Positions 1 to 5,471 of a stretch of 8,209 nt of DNA are shown one piece after another. A model generated the notes under the pieces. It was not told where the DNA came from, did not search any database, and was given only the letters and a program-made list of their open reading frames with translations. The position numbers were made by a program, and so were the translations under genes. Within the stretch, counting starts at the first letter, position 1. Each line of letters begins with the position of its first letter. The DNA is from Candidatus Aenigmatarchaeota archaeon (GTDB lineage: Archaea > Aenigmatarchaeota > Aenigmatarchaeia > GW2011-AR5), in NCBI GenBank assembly GCA_016202845.1, contig JACQNW010000052.1, positions 1 through 8,209 on the forward strand, in the 5' to 3' direction.

Positions 1-4
1 CTAT

Positions 5-92
5 ACAACTTCATTGGTTGCTATATGTGAAACAAATAAATCATATCCTGTTTATTTATTTTGTTCACTATAAAAGTGGATGGAGAAGTTGT
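5..92. repeat. Imperfect nested inverted repeat in the left intergenic region
   Basis: The 148 bases left of the lipoprotein stop codon hold no convincing gene; all plus-strand frames contain early stops. They do contain a possible long hairpin. ACAACTTC at 5-12 is the exact reverse complement of GAAGTTGT at 85-92. Inside it, 27-40 (GTGAAACAAATAAA) can pair imperfectly with 51-68, including a perfect 7-base stem between 34-40 and 51-57 around a 10-base loop. The region between the inner and outer stems does not pair well. It could be part of a structured 3' region of the lipoprotein transcript, a small inverted-repeat element, or chance in AT-rich DNA. Confidence 0.3.
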
Positions 93-148
93 TTTTGTTG
101 AGGAGAAATCTTAGACCTATTTATGACAGCCCTTATTTTCATGATTGT

Positions 149-880
149 CTAGATTCCGTTTATTTTCCTGTCTAAATTATCATTTATCTTTCTGGCCAAA
201 TTTGTAAGATCTGTTCTAGAGATTGGCTGTGGATCTGTTGAAAGTATTTCCTCGGACACGCCATAAGAATTGGATTTCTGCAATCCAGAAACAACCTGAA
301 GCATAGACCTGTCTCTCAATACAGAGACTACATTGTAAACTGTATGATAACGCATTTTATTGTTTTCGTCAACTGTGCCGCCGCCGTTTGTATAGATCAA
401 AGCCCTGCGGCCAATATCCAGCTTTTCAATGTTTTCTCCTGTAATATTTTGGTCAAAGTCCTCGAAACGGTCTTTGGCAGAATAGTAAGTTATCAGAAAT
501 CCAAAGTTTTGCCTGAATGTCATGTTGTCTTTAGTTTCGTTGAATTCATAGCTGCAAATAATGACAATTATGTGTTTTTTAAAATAGTCAGAATATTTTA
601 GATATTCTCCGCTGAAAATAGGCGCAACTATTTTCTGCGGCTCTTGCAAAGATTTGCCTACCACAGATTCAACATCTTTCTTGTCAATAAAATCGCTGCA
701 TCCCAAGACGTTCATCTTGTTGACGTCTGATTCGTAGCCGGCATACTTTGCAAGCGCGTCATATGTCTGAAATTCTATGTCCGCAGAAGTCAGGCTTTCA
801 TTGGTTTTTGGCACAGTGTTTGTGGTGCATCCTGCAACAAGAACTGCAAGAATTAATATGACAGCTAAAACAAGCCTCAT
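149..880 (-). CDS. Predicted secreted lipoprotein, function unknown (243 aa)
   Basis: The protein starts with a short signal peptide (M1-R2, then a hydrophobic stretch to residue 16) ending in the lipobox L14-V-A-G-C18. Export and lipid anchoring at C18 on the outer face of the membrane are therefore expected. A Thr/Ser/Asn-rich linker follows, then a soluble domain from about residue 34 to the C-terminus. The stretch C61-S-D-F-I-D-K-K-D-V-E-S-V-V-G loosely resembles the start of DUF3558-like lipoprotein domains ('C..l...dv...lG'), and C61 and C109 could pair as a disulfide; both points are inference. An in-frame TTG lies at 883, but the ATG at 880 is preferred because a strong TATA box is centred 26 bases upstream, fitting a leaderless mRNA. 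It is transcribed divergently from the coiled-coil gene. A substrate-binding or surface role is possible but unproven. Confidence 0.85.
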   Translation of the reverse strand: MRLVLAVILILAVLVAGCTTNTVPKTNESLTSADIEFQTYDALAKYAGYESDVNKMNVLGCSDFIDKKDVESVVGKSLQEPQKIVAPIFSGEYLKYSDYFKKHIIVIICSYEFNETKDNMTFRQNFGFLITYYSAKDRFEDFDQNITGENIEKLDIGRRALIYTNGGGTVDENNKMRYHTVYNVVSVLRDRSMLQVVSGLQKSNSYGVSEEILSTDPQPISRTDLTNLARKINDNLDRKINGI

Positions 881-900
881 CAAATGGTTTTATAACTAAA

Positions 901-911
901 CTTTATATATA
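901..911 (-). promoter_or_regulatory. TATA box of the lipoprotein gene
   Basis: On the minus strand this reads TATATATAAAG, a good archaeal TATA element. Its centre (about 906) is 26 bases upstream of the lipoprotein ATG at 880, so transcription should begin at or next to the start codon and leave no room for a ribosome binding site. Confidence 0.6.
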
Positions 912-982
912 CCCTTAGATAAACTATAATAATTAAAGTAAAATTGTCTGAAAGACCAAATAGTTTTTGGAGTTTCAAAAGA

Positions 983-999
983 CCTTTTTACTAAAAAGG
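983..999 (+). promoter_or_regulatory. Short perfect hairpin or palindrome just before the coiled-coil gene
   Basis: CCTTTTT (983-989) and AAAAAGG (993-999) form a perfect 7-base inverted repeat with a 3-base loop, ending 8 bases before the ATG at 1008. The only purine-rich stretch that could act as a ribosome binding site (AAAGGG, 995-1000) lies in its right arm. It could hide that site in a 5' leader or be a protein-binding palindrome. No TATA box lies at the leaderless distance. A weak A/T element (CTATAATAAT, 924-933) could start a transcript with a leader of about 50 bases. Confidence 0.3.
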
Positions 1000-1007
1000 G
1001 ATTTTGT

Positions 1008-1448
1008 ATGGAACAAGAAGAGTACGAGTTAGTACCGATGAATCCTATACGCCGCCTGGAAAAGAAAATGGAACGCATGGAAAAGTCCAGTGCAGGCGGA
1101 GAAATGGTCAAGGAACTCATTGATGTCGTAAGGACAAACCAACAGATTGTTGATGATATTGTCAAGATTAACTCTGACATGATCGGAAGAGTGTCTTCCC
1201 TGTCCACATCTGTCCAGCAAATGACTGAAAAGCTCAATGAATTTATGGGCAGGCTTGAGGTCGTGGGCTCTGCACCTCCGGAAGCTGCCGCACAATCTGC
1301 AGAAATCAATGACGAGACAGCCAGAAGACTGGAGCGACTGGAAAAAAGAATCAATTCTTTGGTGCTATCCTCAGCAGCCAAGCGCAGGCCTGCTCCTGGA
1401 TCAATGATGCCAATGAGGCGTATGCCACCAGCTCAGCCTTCATTCTAA
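1008..1448 (+). CDS. Small coiled-coil protein with a Pro/Arg/Met-rich tail (146 aa)
   Basis: No enzyme domain is recognised. The N-terminus has a compact motif, Y6-E-L-V-P-M-N-P-I-R-R-L-E-K, that runs into a charged helix (about 14-27). Residues 33-86 are heptad-like and predicted helical (e.g. V-K-E-L-I-D-V-V, V-S-S-L-S-T-S-V). After an Ala/Pro linker (88-98) comes a second short helix with L108-E-R-L-E-K-R-I. The last 22 residues are Arg, Pro and Met rich (RRPAPGSMMPMRRMP, 126-140) and probably disordered. There is no signal peptide or membrane segment, so it is cytoplasmic. The length and helical pattern recall scaffold proteins such as archaellum FlaC/D, but similarity is not demonstrable by eye. 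It is divergent from the lipoprotein, and its last 9 bases overlap the 3' end of the minus-strand membrane protein. Confidence 0.8.
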   Translation: MEQEEYELVPMNPIRRLEKKMERMEKSSAGGEMVKELIDVVRTNQQIVDDIVKINSDMIGRVSSLSTSVQQMTEKLNEFMGRLEVVGSAPPEAAAQSAEINDETARRLERLEKRINSLVLSSAAKRRPAPGSMMPMRRMPPAQPSF

Positions 1449-2264
1449 AAGATGTTCCTTGTGCACGAACAGGCTTCTAATAAACCAATACATGGCGTAC
1501 AGCTCAAAGGCAAATGGAAAATATCCTAGATATCCTAAAATGGGCATCTCAAAGATTTTGAAAAATCCTATGAATGGGACGTCATAAGTCCATTTAGGTA
1601 TTGCCCAATAGTTCCAAAACTCCCAAAAAAATCCAAGTGTAATACCAGCCAAAAGCAAAGACAAAGGTATGACAAGCTTTCCGTCTTTCAAGTGCTTTAC
1701 AATGCTGGGTTGTTTGTGAAGATAATTTATAGGGTCCAGAATTAAGAAAAAACTAAGCCACACTAGTGGGAATGCAAATTTCGGAATAAAAATAGGAGCA
1801 ACAAAACATATTGCGCCCCCCCCCATCATTCCATGAAGAAAATTTTTGCTTATTTTATGCGTCCTTTTCAATTTCTTTGCATCAAAAAGGTGTATTGATC
1901 TTATTAATTCAGCTGTTTCAAAAAATGCGGGCAGGACGGTTGAAAACGACAAGGTTGCAAAAATATCTTTTAAGGCGCCAAGACCCTCTAATCCTAAGTA
2001 GCTCCAGTTTTGGAGTGGCATATTTATGAATTCAAAAATCCACCAAATAAGGGCTGATATAATAAACATACCTAATAATTGGTAAGGTGAATTGCTCAAA
2101 AGGGATCTTTTTCTTAGCTTGTATACAAGAGCATCTATAACCAATATATATCCTGTCCATATTATAGGAAAATACCAATTTGCAAATGGCTGTATTTTAA
2201 GGAAAAAATTTATTTCAACAAAAATTATTACTAAAATGCCTAATAATCCGTACTTTCTGAACAT
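1440..2264 (-). CDS. Polytopic membrane protein with an internal duplication, function unknown (274 aa)
   Basis: About six or seven hydrophobic segments are visible (roughly 6-23, 29-49, 62-79, 101-120, 151-178, 198-218, 233-262), so it is an integral membrane protein. Two matching motifs suggest a duplicated unit. The first is W75-I-F-E78-F-I-N81 ... W87-S-Y89 followed by P112-A-F-F-E116. The second is W214-E215-F-W-N218 ... W225-T-Y227 followed by P250-F-A-F-E254. The paired glutamates are 38 and 39 residues apart. The second copy's W-E-F-W-N / K-W-T-Y / F-E-M-P pattern seems reminiscent of an uncharacterised membrane family also in bacteria, which is recollection rather than a search result. 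The start at 2264 is preferred over the ATG at 2270 because a TATA-like box is centred 25.5 bases upstream. A nine-G run lies within codons 148-150. Confidence 0.8.
   Translation of the reverse strand: MFRKYGLLGILVIIFVEINFFLKIQPFANWYFPIIWTGYILVIDALVYKLRKRSLLSNSPYQLLGMFIISALIWWIFEFINMPLQNWSYLGLEGLGALKDIFATLSFSTVLPAFFETAELIRSIHLFDAKKLKRTHKISKNFLHGMMGGGAICFVAPIFIPKFAFPLVWLSFFLILDPINYLHKQPSIVKHLKDGKLVIPLSLLLAGITLGFFWEFWNYWAIPKWTYDVPFIGFFKIFEMPILGYLGYFPFAFELYAMYWFIRSLFVHKEHLLE
1816..1824 (-). repeat. G9 homopolymer within the membrane protein gene
   Basis: Nine consecutive C on the plus strand read as nine G on the coding strand, covering the last base of a Met codon and most of three Gly codons (ATG-GGG-GGG-GGC). 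Such a tract is conspicuous in AT-rich DNA. A one-base slip would shift the frame near the middle of the protein and remove the second repeat unit. It may be a phase-variation site or a sequencing-sensitive spot. Confidence 0.9.
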
Positions 2265-2285
2265 AAGCATACTTGAAAAGGTTGG

Positions 2286-2293
2286 AAAATAAA
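2286..2293 (-). promoter_or_regulatory. TATA-like box of the membrane protein gene
   Basis: On the minus strand this is TTTATTTT, preceded by AGAAATC, which could serve as a TFB recognition element. Its centre is 25.5 bases upstream of the ATG at 2264, matching the spacing at other genes here, and supports a leaderless start. It is weaker than the TATATATA elements at the lipoprotein and pilin genes. Confidence 0.4.
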
Positions 2294-2301
2294 GATTTCT
2301 T

Positions 2302-2505
2302 ATGCTGATTCAAGCAACAGTAAAGACCAACCAGAAGAAGTTCTCTGTTGAAAAAAATGGTGACAAATGGGTTATTTCCGTGCGTGCAGCGCCTGAGCAC
2401 AATAAAGCCAATATAGAAATCATCAAAGAGCTTTCCAAAGAATACAAAAATGTCAGAATAGTGAAAGGCCTGAAAAGCAGCAAAAAATTGATAGAAGTTC
2501 TATAG
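2302..2505 (+). CDS. DUF167/YggU-family small protein (67 aa)
   Basis: This is a minimal member of the DUF167 (YggU, UPF0235) family. The family signature 'v.v.ApP..gKAN..li..la' is seen as V27-R-A-A-P-E-H-N-K-A-N-I-E-I-I-K-E-L (27-44), and the closing strand 'i.iv.G..s..K.i.i' as V51-R-I-V-K-G-L-K-S-S-K-K-L-I-E-V. The usual Gly before K-A-N is Asn here. The family is a small alpha/beta fold found in all domains and its function is not firmly established. The length is a little below the usual 75-100 residues, with the N-terminal strand shortened. It diverges from the membrane protein with 37 bases between start codons. No clear TATA box at the leaderless distance or ribosome binding site was found. 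Confidence 0.85.
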   Translation: MLIQATVKTNQKKFSVEKNGDKWVISVRAAPEHNKANIEIIKELSKEYKNVRIVKGLKSSKKLIEVL

Positions 2506-2522
2506 TTCTCTTTTCCCGAGGG

Positions 2523-2562
2523 TTTTCTTTACAACATAAGTTCAGTAAGTTGTGAAAGAAAA
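2523..2562. terminator. Bidirectional terminator-like hairpin between convergent genes
   Basis: TTTTCTTTACAAC (2523-2535) pairs with GTTGTGAAAGAAAA (2549-2562) with one bulged base, around a 13-base loop. Both strands therefore end the stem in T-rich arms. It sits between the stop codons of the DUF167 gene and the minus-strand pilin gene. A competing 7-base stem is possible between GTTCAGT (2540-2546) and ACTGAAC (2568-2574), the latter overlapping the pilin stop codon. A role in ending both transcripts is inferred from position and shape. Confidence 0.5.
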
Positions 2563-2565
2563 GGC

Positions 2566-3180
2566 TCACTGAACAGATACCTCGACGTTTGTGCTTATTA
2601 TCGTCTTGCCGTCCACCAACTCTTCGTCTGTTCCTTTGTTTGTTATTATAACAACGCTGCCCTGCCCTCCGACGCTGTCAACTCCAGTAAGCTTGATTTG
2701 GAATGCCTTGTCTGCTGTTGTCAAAGCTGGAGGACCTGACATTATCTCAAGACGTATGTACTTCAATGTATACGTATTCCTGTACTTGTTCTGAACTATC
2801 TGTTCTGAAACTACTTTGATTATTTCAGGCTCGTCCAGGCCCCATTTTCCCTTTAACAAAGAAGGTGCGTTTCTGGACAAAGGCACTTCTCCTCCGGCAG
2901 AATAAATAGAGCCTTCTGAATCTATTACTACGTTAACCTGTTCGCCATTGAACCTTATCAGGCCTGCTGTATTGAACTGCACTTGTTCCCGGCCGCCGGC
3001 ATTGGCAACAAGCTTTATCCTGTCATTCAGTTCTTGCATAAAATCTTCGGTATTCTCCAGTACAGAGACATCTTTGTTTTTCTGGATCAAAGGAACACCC
3101 CAAAAATAGACAGTTCCAACCACGCCAATTAGTATGCCAGATATCAGAAGCGCCGACACAGCTTCAACTACGCCTTTCAT
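2566..3180 (-). CDS. Archaeal type IV pilin-like protein (204 aa)
   Basis: The N-terminus M-K-G followed by V-V-E-A-V-S-A and one hydrophobic helix (about 8-28) is the layout of archaeal class III signal peptides. A prepilin peptidase would be expected to cut after G3, leaving the hydrophobic helix to be built into a filament or membrane-anchored subunit. The remaining residues, about 30-204, form an extracellular domain with alternating beta-strand-like stretches (e.g. V82-N-V-V-I-D, Y137-T-L-K-Y-I-R-L-E-I, G174-S-V-V-I-I-T). No cysteines are present. The ATG is supported by a TATA box centred 26.5 bases upstream. The gene diverges from a second pilin-like gene that leads the ATPase operon, which ties it to the same apparatus. 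It could be a minor pilin or a FlaF/FlaG-like stator component; the sequence does not decide. Confidence 0.75.
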   Translation of the reverse strand: MKGVVEAVSALLISGILIGVVGTVYFWGVPLIQKNKDVSVLENTEDFMQELNDRIKLVANAGGREQVQFNTAGLIRFNGEQVNVVIDSEGSIYSAGGEVPLSRNAPSLLKGKWGLDEPEIIKVVSEQIVQNKYRNTYTLKYIRLEIMSGPPALTTADKAFQIKLTGVDSVGGQGSVVIITNKGTDEELVDGKTIISTNVEVSVQ

Positions 3181-3187
3181 ATGAAAG
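3174..3187. promoter_or_regulatory. 14-base palindrome across the minus-strand pilin start
   Basis: CTTTCATATGAAAG is a perfect palindrome centred between 3180 and 3181, the predicted transcription and translation start of the leaderless pilin mRNA. This is where an archaeal repressor could block initiation. The same half-site ATGAAAG also begins the opposite pilin gene at 3233 but there is not palindromic. Part of the match is forced by the Met-Lys codons, so an operator role is only a possibility. Confidence 0.3.
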
Positions 3188-3202
3188 AATTATGATTAAG
3201 CC

Positions 3203-3210
3203 ATATATAT
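3203..3210. promoter_or_regulatory. Shared symmetric TATA box for the two divergent pilin-like genes
   Basis: ATATATAT is self-complementary and centred at 3206.5. That is exactly 26.5 bases from the A of the minus-strand ATG (3180) and 26.5 bases from the A of the plus-strand ATG (3233). It is the only good TATA element in the 52-base gap, so one TBP site may serve both directions, each giving a leaderless mRNA. Direction would then depend on the flanking TFB-recognition bases. Confidence 0.6.
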
Positions 3211-3232
3211 TAACATAATTGATTAGAATATT

Positions 3233-3652
3233 ATGAAAGGCCAAATTCGTATAATTTCAGAAATCTTGCTTTTTATGGTTGGAATTGTTATAACAAGCTT
3301 TGTCATATTCACCTTTACAAATATAGCTTCAATTTCCGAGGAAAGAGCTCTGAATGACCAGCTGACCGGTGTTGCTGACACCATCTCATCGGCGATTCTA
3401 AAAGTCACATCGAATAAAAATACTTCTTTAACTATTGAGATACCAGCAAAGCTTTCCGGAAAGCAGTATGCAATAATTCTTGATGAAAGCCTAATAATCA
3501 CAGACGGGCGGATTGAAATTGTGAGAGAACTTTTTAATATAACAAAGAGCTATAATATTATAACGTCTGATGGTGGAAGAATAACTAGCTCGGCTCAATA
3601 CTTAACTATAAGATCTGACGACAAAAATAATATTATAATTAGCAGGTATTAA
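3233..3652 (+). CDS. Pilin-like protein leading the pilus ATPase operon (139 aa)
   Basis: The N-terminus M-K-G followed by Q4-I-R-I-I-S-E and a hydrophobic helix (about 8-30) fits an archaeal class III signal peptide cut after G3, with Q at +1 as in many methanogen pilins. After the helix come a charged turn (E36-E-R) and a small beta-rich domain. Within it, I70-P-A-K-L-S-G-K-Q-Y-A-I-I-L resembles the 'P..i.g..Y.I.l' strand pair that recurs in short archaeal pilin-like proteins. No cysteines are present. The stop codon is one base from the ATG of the secretion ATPase, so the two are co-transcribed. The protein is too short and plain for a main archaellin, and a minor pilin or assembly-initiating role is more likely. 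The start is supported by the TATA box 26.5 bases upstream. Confidence 0.75.
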   Translation: MKGQIRIISEILLFMVGIVITSFVIFTFTNIASISEERALNDQLTGVADTISSAILKVTSNKNTSLTIEIPAKLSGKQYAIILDESLIITDGRIEIVRELFNITKSYNIITSDGGRITSSAQYLTIRSDDKNNIIISRY

Positions 3653-3653
3653 C

Positions 3654-5471
3654 ATGAAAATAGTCTTGAAAGATAAGAATTCTGCAGGCAAAGAGCCACA
3701 GATTGGGGAGATAAACAAGTTCACAAAGTTGCATTATTCTGCAATCAATGGCAAAAAACTGGTTTTATTTCGTTCCACTTGCGAGCAGCAAAAAATTGAA
3801 TCAGGCTATATAATAAGGCAGGGCGGACTTCCAATGGGACCAATAACCCTGCAGACTAATATCCAGCAATGGAGGACCGACGCCTCTGACGGCCAAAAAG
3901 CTGAATTTTTAAACGAGGATAGCGTGGCATTTCCAGAAATTGTAACTGAAAAACTGACAGATATCCCAAACATAGATGAAGAGCCAAAGCCGATTAACTT
4001 GAGATATCCGCTTATACCAAGGGACCCGAAGGGCGGCAGGGTTTTTGCATATGCACACATATTTTTTGATCAAACATCAAATGAGCTTATCTACAGCATT
4101 GTAGAGCCTGCAGTAGATGACGGTGTAAAGAAATTGATAGAAAATATCAAGTTTTACATTCAGGAAAAAATAGATGTTAATTTTGCTCAAGTAAGAGGTA
4201 GAACAGCTGAAGGGTATGTTGCAAAACTGATAGAAAATGCTTTGCGATATTTTAAGGAAAGAAACAAAGAGACATGTGAAGCAGTAAAATATTATGTTCT
4301 AAGAGATTTTGTTGGGCTTGAAATTATAGAGCCATTGATGCAGGATGCAAATATAGAAGACATAAGCTGTGACGGTGTAAACATACCAATTTATGTGTAT
4401 CACAGGGACTCTAAGATTGGTTCCATAAAAACAAACATAAAATTTACAGACAGGGATGTTTTGGATGCCTTTGTAAGCAAGGTAGCTGAAAGGTGCGGTA
4501 AATCAATTTCTGTTGCACGCCCATTGCTGGATGGGACTCTTCCAAATGGATCAAGAGTGCAGGCTACGCTCGGAAGTGATATAGCACGCCATGGAAGCAA
4601 CTTCACCATAAGAATGTTCACAGAAAATCCGCTTACGCCAGTGGATATGGTTAAGTATGGTACATCAGACCTGAAAATGATGTCATACTTCTGGTTTTTA
4701 GTTGAAAGAGGGGCATCATTTTTAATTTCAGGTGGTACTGCCACAGGCAAAACTTCTTTCCTAAATGCTCTTTCACTCTTCATTAAGCCACAAATGAAAA
4801 TTGTTTCTATAGAGGACACTGCAGAACTAAGGCTTCCCCATTCCCATTGGGTTCCTGAAGTTGCACGGACTCCACTAAGTGAGCAAGGAACTGTTGATAT
4901 GTATGAATTATTAAGAGAATCGCTTAGACAAAGGCCGGATTTCATTATTGTTGGAGAAGTGAGGGGTAAAGAAGCCTTCGTACTTTTCCAACAGATGTCT
5001 ATTGGCCATCCTGGTATGGCTACTATCCATTCAGACAACATGAACAAATTGATTGACAGGCTCACAACCGCGCCAATAAACTTGTCGCCAAATCTTATAC
5101 AAAACTTGGATGTAATAATTTTTCTTCGCAGCGTAAAAATTGGCAGGAGATACATAAGAAGGATTGTTTCGGTTATTGAAGTGCTTGGTTATGACAAAAG
5201 AACTAGGCTTCCTGTCGTAGCAGAAACATTCAAGTGGAATCCTAAAAATGATGAATATGTATCAATAAAAGATAGCGTTCTTCTCAAGCGAACCGCGGAT
5301 AAAACTGGTATCACAAATTCAGACGTCAAGCAAGATCTGGAAAATCGCTCAAAAGTTTTGGAATGGATGATGAAAAATGATATGAAAGACTACAGAAAAG
5401 TTTCTTCGATCATTAATTTGTTTTATACTTCTCAAGACTTTTTAGTTGAAAAAATAAGGGAAGAAGTATGA
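3654..5471 (+). CDS. Type II/IV secretion ATPase, FlaI/TadA (EpdL-like) pilus assembly motor (605 aa)
   Basis: This cytoplasmic hexameric ATPase would power pilin insertion or filament assembly together with the TadC-type proteins downstream. All core motifs are present. They are Walker A G360-G-T-A-T-G-K-T367, the Asp box S385-I-E-D-T-A-E-L-R, Walker B with D429-F-I-I-V-G-E435-V-R-G, and the His box G451-H-P-G-M-A-T-I-H459. Candidate arginine-finger residues are R301 in G-S-R-V-Q-A-T and R320 in F-T-I-R. The N-terminal domain contains E226-P-L-M-Q-D-A-N-I-E-D-I and the archaeal-type strand L145-I-Y-S-I-V-E-P. Residues 1-115 form an N-terminal extension I do not recognise. The C-terminal 80 residues (R-S-K-V-L-E-W-M ... 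F-Y-T) match the usual archaeal tail. AGGT at 3644-3647 is a plausible ribosome binding site. The stop overlaps the next start by 4 bases. Confidence 0.95.
   Translation: MKIVLKDKNSAGKEPQIGEINKFTKLHYSAINGKKLVLFRSTCEQQKIESGYIIRQGGLPMGPITLQTNIQQWRTDASDGQKAEFLNEDSVAFPEIVTEKLTDIPNIDEEPKPINLRYPLIPRDPKGGRVFAYAHIFFDQTSNELIYSIVEPAVDDGVKKLIENIKFYIQEKIDVNFAQVRGRTAEGYVAKLIENALRYFKERNKETCEAVKYYVLRDFVGLEIIEPLMQDANIEDISCDGVNIPIYVYHRDSKIGSIKTNIKFTDRDVLDAFVSKVAERCGKSISVARPLLDGTLPNGSRVQATLGSDIARHGSNFTIRMFTENPLTPVDMVKYGTSDLKMMSYFWFLVERGASFLISGGTATGKTSFLNALSLFIKPQMKIVSIEDTAELRLPHSHWVPEVARTPLSEQGTVDMYELLRESLRQRPDFIIVGEVRGKEAFVLFQQMSIGHPGMATIHSDNMNKLIDRLTTAPINLSPNLIQNLDVIIFLRSVKIGRRYIRRIVSVIEVLGYDKRTRLPVVAETFKWNPKNDEYVSIKDSVLLKRTADKTGITNSDVKQDLENRSKVLEWMMKNDMKDYRKVSSIINLFYTSQDFLVEKIREEV

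Noticed and set aside
58..142. Short minus-strand open frame of about 24 codons downstream of the lipoprotein gene
   Set aside because: It is too short, has no promoter or family signal, and lies in the inverted-repeat region.
881..883. TTG start one codon upstream of the lipoprotein ATG
   Set aside because: The ATG at 880 has the better start codon and matches the TATA spacing for a leaderless mRNA.
896..1381. 161-codon minus-strand open frame opposite the coiled-coil gene
   Set aside because: It is Ser/Ile-rich low-complexity translation typical of an antisense shadow. The plus-strand frame has charged helical structure, and the frame lies on the promoter region of the lipoprotein.
1440..2264. 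Membrane protein as a carotenoid/lycopene cyclase or similar enzyme
   Set aside because: The E-x-P and F-E motifs near the C-terminus recall such proteins only vaguely, and the rest of the pattern does not match, so no function was assigned.
3223..3501. 92-codon minus-strand open frame opposite the plus-strand pilin gene
   Set aside because: It overlaps a gene with a class III signal peptide and a good promoter, and shows no features of its own.
4400..5155. 251-codon minus-strand open frame inside the ATPase gene
   Set aside because: It lies fully antisense to the Walker A, Asp box and Walker B region of an unmistakable ATPase and has no recognisable domain.
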